DNA from: an uncultured Micrococcales bacterium
GTDB taxonomy: Bacteria; Actinomycetota; Actinomycetes; Actinomycetales; Microbacteriaceae
Assembly (NCBI GenBank): GCA_903880095.1
Contig: CAIRNX010000001.1
Span: forward strand, 62,001-126,000
Length of the DNA: 64,000 bases
Direction of reading: 5' to 3'
The translations under genes and the position numbers were made by a program. Below are positions 33,666-42,248 of this stretch, piece by piece. The first letter of the stretch is position 1. Each line of letters opens with the position of its first letter. The notes below the pieces were generated by a model. The model saw only the letters and a list, made by a program, of their open reading frames with translations, searched no databases and had not been told where the DNA came from.

Positions 33666-33782
33666 GTGGCTCAGAAGAACCCATCAAAGAATTCAGCCAA
33701 GACCGCTCCGGCAAAGAACCTCAAAGAGAAGCGCCTCGAAAAGAAAGCCAAGTCTGCTGCCAAGGACAAAAAAGGTGATTAA
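33666..33782 (+). CDS. Small lysine-rich protein (38 aa)
   Basis: The GTG at 33666 has a perfect GAGGAGG five bases before it. The product of 38 residues is about one third Lys (KNPSKNSAKTAPAKNLKEKR and on to KDKKGD) with no hydrophobic core. It is probably a disordered, nucleic-acid-binding or ribosome-associated peptide; similar Lys-rich mini-proteins containing LKEKR occur in other actinobacteria, as far as I recall. Its last eight bases overlap the start of the lipoprotein gene. Confidence 0.68.
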   Translation: MAQKNPSKNSAKTAPAKNLKEKRLEKKAKSAAKDKKGD

Positions 33783-34392
33783 GAAATTTTTTGCCGCAGC
33801 TTTGATTGTGGCTTCGGTCTCTTTCACTGCAGGTTGCGCAAACCCCGGTGACCCAACCATCTCGGCCTCGCCGACTGCAACACCTTCGCCAACGGCCACT
33901 TTTACCGCCAAGACGCCCGCGCAGGCTAAAGCAGCCTACAAGCTGATAGCCAAAGCGAGCTGTGACGAAGCGCAGCTTAACGGCGTTGTCGAAACCGTCG
34001 GCCCAACCACCGTTGTGATGACCCCGAAAGCCAAAAATTACAAAGACTACAACGCTGCATATTTCACCAAGCCAGACAAATACGAGGTCATCTGGGAGCT
34101 CACCGGTTTAGCTTCTTGCGCCGACTGGTACACCTTCAGCATGTCTGACGAAGCTGGCAAAGAAGCCGAAATCGACGTCACGTTCAATAAGGGCGATGGC
34201 ACTTACGAAGTAAACCAGTCTTTCGATGACGTCAAGTACTCCTATCGGGTTACCGTTGTCGACGGCAAGATGGGATCTGAGGTCGAAATAAAGACAGGCG
34301 CGACAACCACGCTTCGCTATGGCAACCAAACTGCCGCCGATCAGTTGATTCTGACCACCGCGGTTGATCGCTATTTAGCCACGATTGGCTAG
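33775..34392 (+). CDS. Lipoprotein of unknown function
   Basis: 205 residues. The signal peptide ends in the lipobox FTAGC (Cys21), followed by a Thr/Pro-rich linker and a domain of about 150 residues with two further cysteines near residues 62 and 115 that may pair. No family recognised. The GTG start overlaps the preceding small gene (GGTGATTAAG), so it is probably translated by coupling. Convergent overlap of 18 bases with the esterase gene. Confidence 0.7.
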   Translation: MIKKFFAAALIVASVSFTAGCANPGDPTISASPTATPSPTATFTAKTPAQAKAAYKLIAKASCDEAQLNGVVETVGPTTVVMTPKAKNYKDYNAAYFTKPDKYEVIWELTGLASCADWYTFSMSDEAGKEAEIDVTFNKGDGTYEVNQSFDDVKYSYRVTVVDGKMGSEVEIKTGATTTLRYGNQTAADQLILTTAVDRYLATIG

Positions 34393-35007
34393 TGCGCTTT
34401 CGAGGTAGTCGGCAACATCGGCCATAACTCGCTGATCGATCGAATGGCCAAGGCCGTCGTAAGTTCTTGTGACCGCGCGAGTGTGCTGCTGCAGCCATAC
34501 GTTGAGGCGAGCCGTAGCTTCTCTAGAAACCACTTGATCTTGCAACCCTCGGCAGTAAATGACTTTGGGTTTGTTTGCCAGTAAGGTCGCGTCACCAGGC
34601 AGCTCGCCACCGTAGATGAAGCCGGCCAAAATAACCGTTGCCATGACTCGAGACGGACGCGTGCGAAGGAGTTGTGTGGCCATCAACGCGCCCTGCGAGA
34701 AGCCAAGCAAAATCAACGGCGAATCTTCTGGCAGGTTTGCGTCGACCCAGCTCCAAATCTTTTCGGTGGCCTCTTTGATCTCGGTTTCACCTGGGTCTAG
34801 AGGATTCTCAACCGAATACCAGGCGTAGCCTGGAAACTGCGAAGGTTCGGGAGCCCTAAGCGAAACCCAAGGGAGTTTAGGTAAAAATTTTATGAGCTCT
34901 GGTAAGTCACGCTCGTCTGCACCGTAACCGTGCAGAAACAAAACCAGAGGCTTTCCTGGTTCTAGCGAACCGAGGTTTCCTGAAACATGGTGGGTAATTT
35001 GAGCCAT
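34375..35007 (-). CDS. Alpha/beta-hydrolase, carboxylesterase/phospholipase family
   Basis: 210 residues of the YpfH/carboxylesterase-2 family: HGYGADERDLPEL (oxyanion), nucleophile GFSQGALMA, an Asp in CRGLQDQVV and a His in GLGHSIDQR. Cytoplasmic esterase of broad specificity; the physiological substrate is unknown. Confidence 0.88.
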   Translation of the reverse strand: MAQITHHVSGNLGSLEPGKPLVLFLHGYGADERDLPELIKFLPKLPWVSLRAPEPSQFPGYAWYSVENPLDPGETEIKEATEKIWSWVDANLPEDSPLILLGFSQGALMATQLLRTRPSRVMATVILAGFIYGGELPGDATLLANKPKVIYCRGLQDQVVSREATARLNVWLQQHTRAVTRTYDGLGHSIDQRVMADVADYLESALANRG

Positions 35008-35045
35008 GAGACAAATCTAGGTCAGTCGCTTGCTAGGGTGAAGCC

Positions 35046-35609
35046 ATGAGCGAGCAAAACCCAGTACTTATCGTTATCGATATGCAGAACGGGTTTCAAA
35101 ACCCCGCGATGCCACCTAGCAATAACCCAGCCTGTGAAGGTAACGTGTTGAGTCTTCTGGCAACTTGGCGAGAAAAGGGCCTGCCGGTAGTTCTAGTTCG
35201 TCACGACTCGAAGAACGCTGGCTCAGTCTTAGCGCCAGGCCAGAGCGGTAACGACCTTCAGGCGGGCATAGACGGCCCCCACGACTTATTGGTGACCAAG
35301 TCGGTGAACTCTGCCTTCTATGGCGAACCAGATCTAAAAACCTGGCTGGACGCATCGAATTACAAGAAACTTGTCATTTGCGGAATCCAGACCAATTACT
35401 GTTGCGAAACCACAGCTCGAATGGCTGGAAACATGGGCTTCGAAGTCGAGTTCGTTCTAGACGCCACAAGAACCTTTGACCTCAAAGACAACGAAGGCAA
35501 CGTGGTTTCGGCTGAAACGCTATCGAAGATCACCGCAGTAAACCTCGATGGTGAATTCGCAACGGTGGTTTCGACCAAAGCGGCAATTGCGGGCATCAGC
35601 GCTCTTTAG
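35046..35609 (+). CDS. Isochorismatase-family cysteine hydrolase
   Basis: 187 residues. The catalytic triad is Asp12 in VIDMQNGF, Lys in VTKSVNSAF and Cys in CGIQTNYCCETTAR. Family members are nicotinamidases, amidases and related hydrolases; lacking the nicotinamidase metal motif, this one cannot be assigned further. Monocistronic, with a divergent esterase upstream. Confidence 0.87.
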   Translation: MSEQNPVLIVIDMQNGFQNPAMPPSNNPACEGNVLSLLATWREKGLPVVLVRHDSKNAGSVLAPGQSGNDLQAGIDGPHDLLVTKSVNSAFYGEPDLKTWLDASNYKKLVICGIQTNYCCETTARMAGNMGFEVEFVLDATRTFDLKDNEGNVVSAETLSKITAVNLDGEFATVVSTKAAIAGISAL

Positions 35610-35691
35610 CTTCATTCACAAACCGCTCAAACTTTGTTGGAATAAAGTGGCTTGCCTTTGATTGATTTCCACGCACCAAGAAAGGAAACAA

Positions 35692-36675
35692 ATGCCTGCA
35701 GTAACCGCTAGTGCACTCACTCTTCCGAGACTTTCACCGGCGCAAGGTGTTGCCCGACCTGTGAAATCGGTGACAGTTGGGCCAAAGGCTTTTGAAGGTG
35801 ACGGGTTTCCGGTAACCAGAGCATTTGCCGGGGTTTCTTACCAAGACCTTGACCCGTTCATTCACATGGACCAAATGGGTGAGGTTGAATACGCCCCATA
35901 CGAACCGCGAGGAACCTCTTGGCACCCGCACCGCGGTTTTGAGACCTTCACTTACATGATTGACGGAACCTTTCAACACCAAGACAACCACGGTGGCGGC
36001 GGCGTCATTCAAGACGGTGCTACTCAATACATGACCGCAGGATCAGGTGTGCTTCATATCGAGACCCCTCCAGACGACCTTGTTATGGCAGGCGGACTCT
36101 TTCACGGCATCCAGCTTTGGATCAACTTGCCATCTGATAAGAAGATGAGCAACCCTAACTACCAAAACCTCGAAGGCAACGACGTTAAGTTGATTGCTAG
36201 CCAAGACGGCGGTTCGCTCATCCGCGTAATCGCTGGTTCGATTGATGGCCATACCGGCCCTGGTGTCTCGCAAACCCCCATCACCATCGCTCATGTAACG
36301 ATCGCACCTGGGGCGTCGGTTTCGATTCCATGGAACCCGGAATTTAATGCTCTGGCTTTTGCCCTTGCCGGAACGGGAACCGTTGGGGAAAACTCCTTTG
36401 GTGGATCAGTCGCGGAGTTCCCGACCTCTTCGCTAGCCGTTTTTGGGCGTGGCGATCGAATCGTAATTTCTGCAGACAAACTCCAAGATTCTCGCAATGA
36501 AGCACTCGAAGTGTTTCTTATTGGCGGTCAGCCCATCAAGGAGCCGGTTGTTGCATACGGCCCGTTTGTGATGAACACTAAAGAAGAAGTGATTCAAGCC
36601 GTGGAAGACTTCAACTACGGACGATTCGGGCAGATACCCGATGACGCACTGCAACCGTTTCACCACAGGAGATAG
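35692..36675 (+). CDS. Pirin-family protein
   Basis: 327 residues from the ATG at 35692, preceded by AAGGAA. The bicupin pirin fold is visible in FAGVSYQDLDPFIHMDQMG, PHRGFETFTYMIDG and FQHQDNHGGGGVIQDG, whose His/Glu residues form the iron site. Bacterial pirins can be quercetinases or redox-sensing regulators; neither can be chosen here. One base separates it from the following DUF998 gene. Confidence 0.9.
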   Translation: MPAVTASALTLPRLSPAQGVARPVKSVTVGPKAFEGDGFPVTRAFAGVSYQDLDPFIHMDQMGEVEYAPYEPRGTSWHPHRGFETFTYMIDGTFQHQDNHGGGGVIQDGATQYMTAGSGVLHIETPPDDLVMAGGLFHGIQLWINLPSDKKMSNPNYQNLEGNDVKLIASQDGGSLIRVIAGSIDGHTGPGVSQTPITIAHVTIAPGASVSIPWNPEFNALAFALAGTGTVGENSFGGSVAEFPTSSLAVFGRGDRIVISADKLQDSRNEALEVFLIGGQPIKEPVVAYGPFVMNTKEEVIQAVEDFNYGRFGQIPDDALQPFHHRR

Positions 36676-36676
36676 C

Positions 36677-37276
36677 ATGAAACCAATTTCTAAGGTCGCC
36701 GTTGTCGCTGCGATCATCGGCCCAATTCAGTCGGTCTTAGGTTGGGCGATCTCTGGAGCCCTAACACCGGGCTATGACGCAGGCCGACAAACGATCAGCG
36801 AACTGGCGTCACTTGATGCACCGACCCATGTTTTGCAGTCGAGTTTCTTTATCCTCGGTGGGACATTAACGATTCTGGCCGCAATCTTCGCGCGCACTTT
36901 TGCAATGCCTGGGCGCCTCGCCCTCTTCATCTCGGGGCTTTGCACCTACGGGCTGACCATCTTCCCAACACCACTTATTGGGCACTCGGCCATGCACCTC
37001 CTTTTTGCGATTACATCATTCGTTTTATCTGCTGGCTGGTTGCTCGCTGCGATGCGTTTTCGCAAAGACGCCCCAGAAATCATTCGCCCAAAGTGGGCAA
37101 TTCTTCAAACCGCCTACCAGGCAGCAATAGCAATCATTTTTCTAATTGTTTGGTCAGACCCACTGGCAACCAACATTGGCATCTGGGAGCGAGTCGTGAC
37201 GACGAGTCAGGCGCTCCAAGTTTCGGTTGTTGTGTTGGTTATCTACTACGGGCAAAGAAAAAGACAGCTGAGCTAA
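36677..37276 (+). CDS. DUF998 membrane protein
   Basis: 199 residues from the ATG at 36677 with AGGAGA upstream. Six or so membrane helices. The opening PISKVAVVAAIIGPIQSVLGW and the TISELASLDAPTH loop fit DUF998 proteins. Function unknown. Apparently co-transcribed with the pirin gene. Confidence 0.8.
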   Translation: MKPISKVAVVAAIIGPIQSVLGWAISGALTPGYDAGRQTISELASLDAPTHVLQSSFFILGGTLTILAAIFARTFAMPGRLALFISGLCTYGLTIFPTPLIGHSAMHLLFAITSFVLSAGWLLAAMRFRKDAPEIIRPKWAILQTAYQAAIAIIFLIVWSDPLATNIGIWERVVTTSQALQVSVVVLVIYYGQRKRQLS

Positions 37277-37285
37277 AGTTTTCTT

Positions 37286-37654
37286 ATGACCGAACTGCAA
37301 AGACCAACCCTTGAGCCAATGTTTGAACCGGCTCCGGAAGAACTAACCATCCTCGAGGTGCACGAAGGCACTGGTATCGAGGCACCAGCTGGCGCAACCG
37401 TCAAGGTGCACTACCTGGGCGTTGACTACGAAACCGGTGAAGAGTTTGACTCATCTTGGGGTCGTGGCACACCGATCGAGTTTCCTCTAAACCGCCTGAT
37501 TAAGGGCTGGCAAGAAGGCATTCCGGGCATGAAGGTTGGCGGTCGTCGCACCCTTATTTGCCCACCGATTTATGCCTACGGCGAAGCCGGCGCAGGTCAT
37601 CACCTCTCAGGCCGAACCTTGGTATTTGTTATCGACCTGTTGGGTGTCGTTTAG
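37286..37654 (+). CDS. FKBP-type peptidyl-prolyl isomerase
   Basis: 122 residues forming one FKBP domain: VKVHYLGVDYETGEEFDSSW, the IEFPLNRLIKGWQEGIPGMKVGGRR core and PPIYAYGE. It has no signal peptide, so it is cytoplasmic and assists folding around proline. The region before residue 25 is a short extension. Convergent four-base overlap with the YCII-domain gene. Confidence 0.93.
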   Translation: MTELQRPTLEPMFEPAPEELTILEVHEGTGIEAPAGATVKVHYLGVDYETGEEFDSSWGRGTPIEFPLNRLIKGWQEGIPGMKVGGRRTLICPPIYAYGEAGAGHHLSGRTLVFVIDLLGVV

Positions 37655-38007
37655 TTCACTGATTCCGGGTCGTCGATAAATTCGCGCACCTCTTGCGGGC
37701 AGCGGCAACCTTTAGCAATCTTTGCAGCCCAGTAATACGCCTCTTCACGATTGGCAACCTCGAGCACTGAAAACCCACCTAGGACTACGTCGCTCTTGGT
37801 AATCGGCCCCAGCGTAACATTGCCGTCCTCGCTCACAACCACTGGCTCGTAGGTGTGAAACCCGCCACCAAAAATCCAAACACCGGCTTCTTTGGCCTCG
37901 CGCACAACCGCGTGTGATTCTTCTGCGACGAGCTCCCACTCGTGGTCGGCAACCCGCATGTCGCCGTCGTTGAAAGAGATGATGAACCTAGCCAAGGAGT
38001 GCCACAC
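37651..38007 (-). CDS. YCII/DGPF-domain protein
   Basis: About 118 residues with the DGPF/YCII pattern: LARFIISF start, EEAYYWAAKIAKGC and the conserved GGFSVLEV strand. These are dimeric alpha-beta barrel proteins, often encoded near ECF sigma genes, of unknown enzymatic role. The start is uncertain: the GTG at 38007 or the TTG at 37995, which aligns better with relatives beginning MARF; neither has a clear ribosome site. It overlaps the upstream membrane-protein gene. Confidence 0.75.
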   Translation of the reverse strand: MWHSLARFIISFNDGDMRVADHEWELVAEESHAVVREAKEAGVWIFGGGFHTYEPVVVSEDGNVTLGPITKSDVVLGGFSVLEVANREEAYYWAAKIAKGCRCPQEVREFIDDPESVN

Positions 38008-38353
38008 TTAGGGCCACGAAGATGCCAACGAAAATCGCCGGGGTCAGATACTTGGCAACATGCAACCAAGAAGCAGTCTTGGCGATGGTTTTCGAGATCG
38101 CGCTATTACCGACCGCTGCTAGATCTCGTGCCACAGCCTGAGCCTCATGCGCGGCCGAATACTCGACCAGTGCGCCGAGGATACCCGAGGCAAGCAAAAT
38201 GCCAAGCACCGCCCACGTAGTGAATGGGCCCGCTGACCTGACGGCAGGCACGAGACTCGCGGTGGTGATCAATAAAAAGGTTGGAGCAAACTGGGCAACA
38301 ACAAGCTGGGTGCGGTTGCGGTTCCAAAGCTCAATCAGATCTTTTTCGTTCAT
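37988..38353 (-). CDS. Small membrane protein of unknown function
   Basis: 121 residues with three predicted membrane helices (about 22-40, 47-67 and 99-119) and a charged amphipathic loop (HEAQAVARDLAAVGNSAISK) between the second and third. No family recognised. It probably shares a transcript with the YCII-domain gene it overlaps. Confidence 0.6.
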   Translation of the reverse strand: MNEKDLIELWNRNRTQLVVAQFAPTFLLITTASLVPAVRSAGPFTTWAVLGILLASGILGALVEYSAAHEAQAVARDLAAVGNSAISKTIAKTASWLHVAKYLTPAIFVGIFVALSVALLG

Positions 38354-38413
38354 AACTTAAATGAAATCATGTCGGGGTAGTTTTAGTTCAACGATGCGAA
38401 ACAAAGGAGCTCG

Positions 38414-38773
38414 ATGAAGGTATCGAATCGAATACTCACCGGCATCTTCATCGTTAGCGGCCTACTACATCTGATTAGCCCTTCGGCTTTCGAATGGCTA
38501 ATGCCGCCTTGGTTGCCGCAGCACATATTGCTCATTTATGTCAGTGGCGTATTCGAACTTGCCTGCGCATTTGGGTTCCTGCTCAAACAGCGGTGGGCGG
38601 GCTGGCTCTCAACGTTGCTTCTGCTTGCTGTTTGGCCCGCAAACATCTGGTTCGCAATCAACGTCTCGAGTTCAAACGAGTTCTGGGTGATTTTTGCAGC
38701 CTGGCTCAGATTGCCGTTGCAACTACCTCTGATGTATTTCGCCTGGAAGTCTTCGCGAAGACTCAGCGCTTAA
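38414..38773 (+). CDS. DoxX-like small membrane protein
   Basis: 119 residues, four membrane helices. The pattern of FIVSGLLHLISPSAFEWLMP and SGVFELACAFGFLL with a WPANIWFA stretch matches the DoxX/MauE-like superfamily. Role unknown; some relatives are quinol- or thiol-linked. AAAGGAG precedes the ATG. Convergent overlap of 11 bases with the next gene. Confidence 0.75.
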   Translation: MKVSNRILTGIFIVSGLLHLISPSAFEWLMPPWLPQHILLIYVSGVFELACAFGFLLKQRWAGWLSTLLLLAVWPANIWFAINVSSSNEFWVIFAAWLRLPLQLPLMYFAWKSSRRLSA

Positions 38774-38996
38774 AAGGGCAGTGGCGGCAAAGGTTCGCGC
38801 AACATTTGCCTTCATCGGCCAAGGTCTTGGCATTGAAAACGAAATAGCCAGTCTCGGGGTCTAGATATCCAGCCTGACCGAGCGTGATCGAAAGATTGTG
38901 TTTAAACATGATCTCTTCAAAGCGCGGGTTTTCCTCGTTCAAGCGGTCAGGGTGTGGCTGGCCCAGGTCGCGGGGGAGAATTCTTAGCTTTGGCAT
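38763..38996 (-). CDS. DUF5522 Cys-rich small protein
   Basis: 77 residues ending in CCANLCRHCPFKR. The CC-x3-C-x2-CPF cluster is the signature of DUF5522 proteins (usually CCxxGCRHCPY), preceded by the YFVFNAKTLADEGK helix. Probably a metal-binding protein of unknown role, widespread in bacteria and eukaryotes. Confidence 0.75.
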   Translation of the reverse strand: MPKLRILPRDLGQPHPDRLNEENPRFEEIMFKHNLSITLGQAGYLDPETGYFVFNAKTLADEGKCCANLCRHCPFKR

Positions 38997-39060
38997 CGAA
39001 CCGCAATGCTAGGACAAACCCGGGCTCGAATGTCTGAGGCGCGCAAAGCTTAAAGCAAGA

Positions 39061-39083
39061 ATGCACCTCGAAATGAGGTGCAT
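39061..39083 (-). terminator. Intrinsic terminator of tRNA-Lys
   Basis: A perfect nine-bp stem, ATGCACCTC with GAGGTGCAT, around a five-base loop. Read on the minus strand it lies seven bases beyond the tRNA 3' end and is followed by TCTTGCTTT. Confidence 0.75.
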
Positions 39084-39089
39084 ATCTTG

Positions 39090-39163
39090 TAGGCCCCGTC
39101 GGGATCGAACCGACGACCCACGGATTAAAAGTCCGTTGCTCTAACCAACTGAGCTAGAGGCCC
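39090..39163 (-). tRNA. tRNA-Lys (anticodon TTT)
   Basis: A complete cloverleaf on the minus strand: acceptor GGGCCTC/GGGGCCT (with G1-T72 and T6-G67 wobbles), D-arm GCTC/GAGC, anticodon stem ACGGA/TCCGT around CTTTTAA, T-arm GTCGG/CCGAC. The CCA end is not encoded (ACAA follows), unlike the tRNA-Thr of this window. Confidence 0.95.
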
Positions 39164-39188
39164 ATGAGCCCTGAGGCACTAGACAATT

Positions 39189-39605
39189 CTAGCGCAGGTC
39201 GGCGAATTGACTTTCGATGAGTTCGCGGTCTCTTTTGTCTTTAATGTTTTCAATTGCAGTTTTAGCTCTGGTTCGAAGTTGTGCAAATGCGACTGTTCCT
39301 TGAGATGCTCGAGCGAGCCCTTCTAGCCCCGAGGCGATTAGCCAGTCTGCGCCGACAAGCTCGGCTAGTTTCACCGATTCGGTTGCATGCATTATTGCTA
39401 AATCTTGGGCGCCGGCTTTGTATAGCGCACGTGAATAAAGCCATAGGCCAATTGCCCAATTTTGTTCGTTGCCGACTTTTCGCCAAAGATTGAGGCTCGA
39501 CGCTGCTAACTCCAGGCCTTCTGCAACATCGCTCTCGGTTCCCTCGACAATAAGTTCAAAGGCTCTGTTGTAGTTTTGCGCTGCTAAATCTCTCAACTCG
39601 TTCAT
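39189..39605 (-). CDS. TPR-like helical protein of unknown function
   Basis: 138 residues, almost wholly alpha-helical. Spaced motifs such as YNRAFELIVEG, NWAIGLWLYSRALYKAGAQD and LIASGLEGLARASQG resemble degenerate tetratricopeptide repeats. It may mediate protein contacts. No family name can be given. The gene follows a divergent intergenic region with an inverted repeat. Confidence 0.6.
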   Translation of the reverse strand: MNELRDLAAQNYNRAFELIVEGTESDVAEGLELAASSLNLWRKVGNEQNWAIGLWLYSRALYKAGAQDLAIMHATESVKLAELVGADWLIASGLEGLARASQGTVAFAQLRTRAKTAIENIKDKRDRELIESQFADLR

Positions 39606-39627
39606 GGTTGGTCAATTTACCTGAGGA

Positions 39628-39662
39628 ATGCTCGACCTCAAAATGAAGTGCGGGTTGAGCAT
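39628..39662. repeat. Inverted repeat between divergent genes
   Basis: Ten-base arms ATGCTCGACC (39628-39637) and GGTTGAGCAT (39653-39662) pair with one G-T wobble around a 15-base loop. It lies 23 bases from the TPR-like gene start and 28 bases before the beta-propeller start. It could be an operator or a leader hairpin. Confidence 0.4.
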
Positions 39663-39690
39663 AGAATCGATTTGACCATGGAGGTTAAAA

Positions 39691-40815
39691 ATGAAGAAGT
39701 TTTTTATGCTGATCGCAACTGCGTCACTCACCTTCACCGCTATAGCAATCGGCGGTGCGACGAACGCGGCCACCCCAACCACTTCAGCCGTAAATTTTGG
39801 GGGCGACCCAACAGGCATCGCTATTACCTCTGATGGCTCAAACGCCTACATTGCCGACTGCGCAAATAATTTACTCAAGGAAGTCTCGCTCAGTACCAAC
39901 CTGGTTTCTAACATTGCCACGGTGGGTACTTGCCCAATGAGCGTTGTTCTAAGCCCTGACGGCAAGACCGCGTATGTTCCAAACTATTGGTCTCAAGACT
40001 TATCAGTAGTCGACCTAACCTCAAAAACCGTAACCGCAACAGTTCCGCTTACTGGCTCGCTATTCTCGATCTCAATCACCCAAGACGGAAGCAAATTGCT
40101 GGTCCCGAACTCAATAGGTGATGTCTTCATTATTGATACCGCTACAAACACGATTCTTCAAACCGTTGCCGTCGACGGAGCGCCGGTTTATTCGGCTTTT
40201 TCTCCTGATGGTTTGACTGCTTATGTGACCTCAGCAAACACACCTACTTTGAGCGTGATCGATGTCGCGACTGGCACCGTCTCTCACACATACACGTTCA
40301 ACGTTGGTCAGTTGTATGGCGTGACTCTTAACTTTGATGGTTCTAAGGCTTTCGTGGCCGAGTTTGATGGGGGATCTGGAACTAGCGTCCTTCAGATTGA
40401 CACTGCTAGCGGGGTGCTCGATAAAACCATGACGGTCTGCGCTGGACCGCAGAACAGCTCGTTTGCTCCAGACTCGAGCTTGCTTTTGGTTGCATGTGTG
40501 TCTGGCAACCTCAACGTTTTGAATGTCGAGACAGGCGTTGTAGCTTCAACGGTTTCAACGGAGTCCGGATCGCGCTACGTTGCCATTACTCCCGACGGCA
40601 GCAATGCAGTCGTTGGCAACCTTGACAGCCACTCGCTAACCGTAGTGAGCTTTGACCCAGCCCTTGTTCCGCCAGTTGAACCAGGCAAGGTTGTCGACAA
40701 AAATGCCGGTGGCCTAGCTGCAACCGGAGTCGAATCTAACCCAGCACTTCTGCTCGTCGGTTTGGTTCTTATGGCAGTGGCCGCGGTGTTTGGCTTGAAA
40801 TCAAAGCTTCGCTGA
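39691..40815 (+). CDS. Cell-wall-anchored YncE-like beta-propeller protein
   Basis: 374 residues. A signal peptide (about 1-26, ending TNA) is followed by seven or so repeats of about 42 residues with ITSDGSNAYIAD, LSPDGKTAYVPN, FSPDGLTAYVTS and ITPDGSNAVVGN, the YVTN/YncE beta-propeller pattern. The C-terminus has LAATG at residues 342-346, a hydrophobic helix and a basic tail KSKLR: a class E (LAxTG) sortase signal. It is therefore covalently displayed on the wall. GGAGG precedes the ATG. The stop overlaps the alpha-amylase start by one base (TGATG), which suggests a joint surface function. Confidence 0.85.
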   Translation: MKKFFMLIATASLTFTAIAIGGATNAATPTTSAVNFGGDPTGIAITSDGSNAYIADCANNLLKEVSLSTNLVSNIATVGTCPMSVVLSPDGKTAYVPNYWSQDLSVVDLTSKTVTATVPLTGSLFSISITQDGSKLLVPNSIGDVFIIDTATNTILQTVAVDGAPVYSAFSPDGLTAYVTSANTPTLSVIDVATGTVSHTYTFNVGQLYGVTLNFDGSKAFVAEFDGGSGTSVLQIDTASGVLDKTMTVCAGPQNSSFAPDSSLLLVACVSGNLNVLNVETGVVASTVSTESGSRYVAITPDGSNAVVGNLDSHSLTVVSFDPALVPPVEPGKVVDKNAGGLAATGVESNPALLLVGLVLMAVAAVFGLKSKLR

Positions 40816-42248
40816 TGCCTCTCAAGCTAGCAAAGCGTAGATCACCGTTTTTGTTTGTTGCCGCTCTTGCGGCGGTTATTGCCATAGTTGCACCTACTAA
40901 CGCTGGGACAGGGGCTTCGGCAACGATGCGTTACCAGGGATCCGTGGCCAACCCACAAATTGGGACTCCGAAACCTGTTTTGCCGACCTGGGCAAAGAGC
41001 GCTTCGATTTACGAGGTAAATCTTCGACAGTTCTCGTCGGGTTCAAAAAAGTTCAACGGGTTGAAGGCGCAGCTCCCAAGGCTCAAAGCGCTTGGTGTGC
41101 AAATTCTTTGGTTGATGCCAATCTTTCCAATTTCTCACCAGGGCAGGTTGGGCTCACTCGGTTCACCTTACGCGGTGCAAAACTACACAGCGGTTAATCC
41201 CGAATTCGGAAGCGCAGCAGAGTTTAAAGCTCTCGTAAAAGAAGCCCATAAGCAGGGTTTTCACGTGATTCTTGACTGGGTCGGAAACCATTCTGGCTTG
41301 GACAACGTTTGGACAATCTCACACCCAGACTGGTACACCGTGGTCAACGGCCAGATTCAGGCGAACCGCGACTGGTCTGATGTCGCCGATCTCAACTATG
41401 ACGTGCCTGAACTTCGAACCGCGATGTTCAACGCCATGAAGTACTGGGTAACCAGCGACGACATTGACGGCTTCAGGTGCGACTACGCAGGTGGCGTGCC
41501 AACTGATTTCTGGGAAGACACCAACACTAAGCTTCAGGCGATCAAGCCGTTGTTTATGCTTTCTGAAAACCAGTCGGACTTCTCTCACCTGAACAGCGCA
41601 TTCGTGGCCAACTACGGGTGGAGCCTGCTATCGGCGATGAATGGTTTTGCTAGCCGCGGAGGAGATGCAAACTCCTTCACTAGTCAGATCTACTTGACTC
41701 AGAACGTTTACCCCAATGGCACCTTCCCGCTCAACTTCATTACCAACCACGACGAGAACTCTTGGAACGGCACAGAGTATGAGCGCCTAGGTGCTTATGT
41801 GAAGCGCTTCTCTGCTATCTACTTCACTCTTCCTGGAGTTCCGTTGATTTATAACGGCCAAGAGATTGCCTTGAACCGCCGACTGCCATTCTTTGAGTCG
41901 AGCCCGATTACCTGGACAAAGTCAGCGATGACGGATTTTTACCGCAAACTTGTTGCCTTGAAAACTAAGAACGCGGCCCTTTGGAACGGCAATGCAGGGG
42001 GTGCAATCAACCAGATTGATGGCAGCACCGAAGACGTGTTGACATACACCCGAATCAAGGGTGCAAGCAAGGTGGTTGTGGTTATCAACCTCAGCAACGC
42101 GAAGGTTACCGACACAGTTACTCTCGGGGCGGCCAAAGGTAACTATTTCAAATACTCCAATGGAGCCAAGACCACGCTTGCCGCAACTCAGAAGTTTGTA
42201 ATGCCAGCTGGTTCTTTTGAGGTCTATTCAACCACTCAGGTTAAATAG
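40815..42248 (+). CDS. Secreted GH13 alpha-amylase
   Basis: 477 residues with an N-terminal signal or anchor (about 10-32). The GH13 blocks are seen in order: LDWVGNHSG (region I), DGFRCDYAG with the nucleophilic Asp (II), MLSENQ with the acid Glu (III) and FITNHDENSW (IV). An all-beta C-terminal domain follows. It should hydrolyse alpha-1,4-glucans outside the cell, with sugar uptake by ABC systems. It is translationally coupled to the propeller protein. Confidence 0.9.
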   Translation: MPLKLAKRRSPFLFVAALAAVIAIVAPTNAGTGASATMRYQGSVANPQIGTPKPVLPTWAKSASIYEVNLRQFSSGSKKFNGLKAQLPRLKALGVQILWLMPIFPISHQGRLGSLGSPYAVQNYTAVNPEFGSAAEFKALVKEAHKQGFHVILDWVGNHSGLDNVWTISHPDWYTVVNGQIQANRDWSDVADLNYDVPELRTAMFNAMKYWVTSDDIDGFRCDYAGGVPTDFWEDTNTKLQAIKPLFMLSENQSDFSHLNSAFVANYGWSLLSAMNGFASRGGDANSFTSQIYLTQNVYPNGTFPLNFITNHDENSWNGTEYERLGAYVKRFSAIYFTLPGVPLIYNGQEIALNRRLPFFESSPITWTKSAMTDFYRKLVALKTKNAALWNGNAGGAINQIDGSTEDVLTYTRIKGASKVVVVINLSNAKVTDTVTLGAAKGNYFKYSNGAKTTLAATQKFVMPAGSFEVYSTTQVK

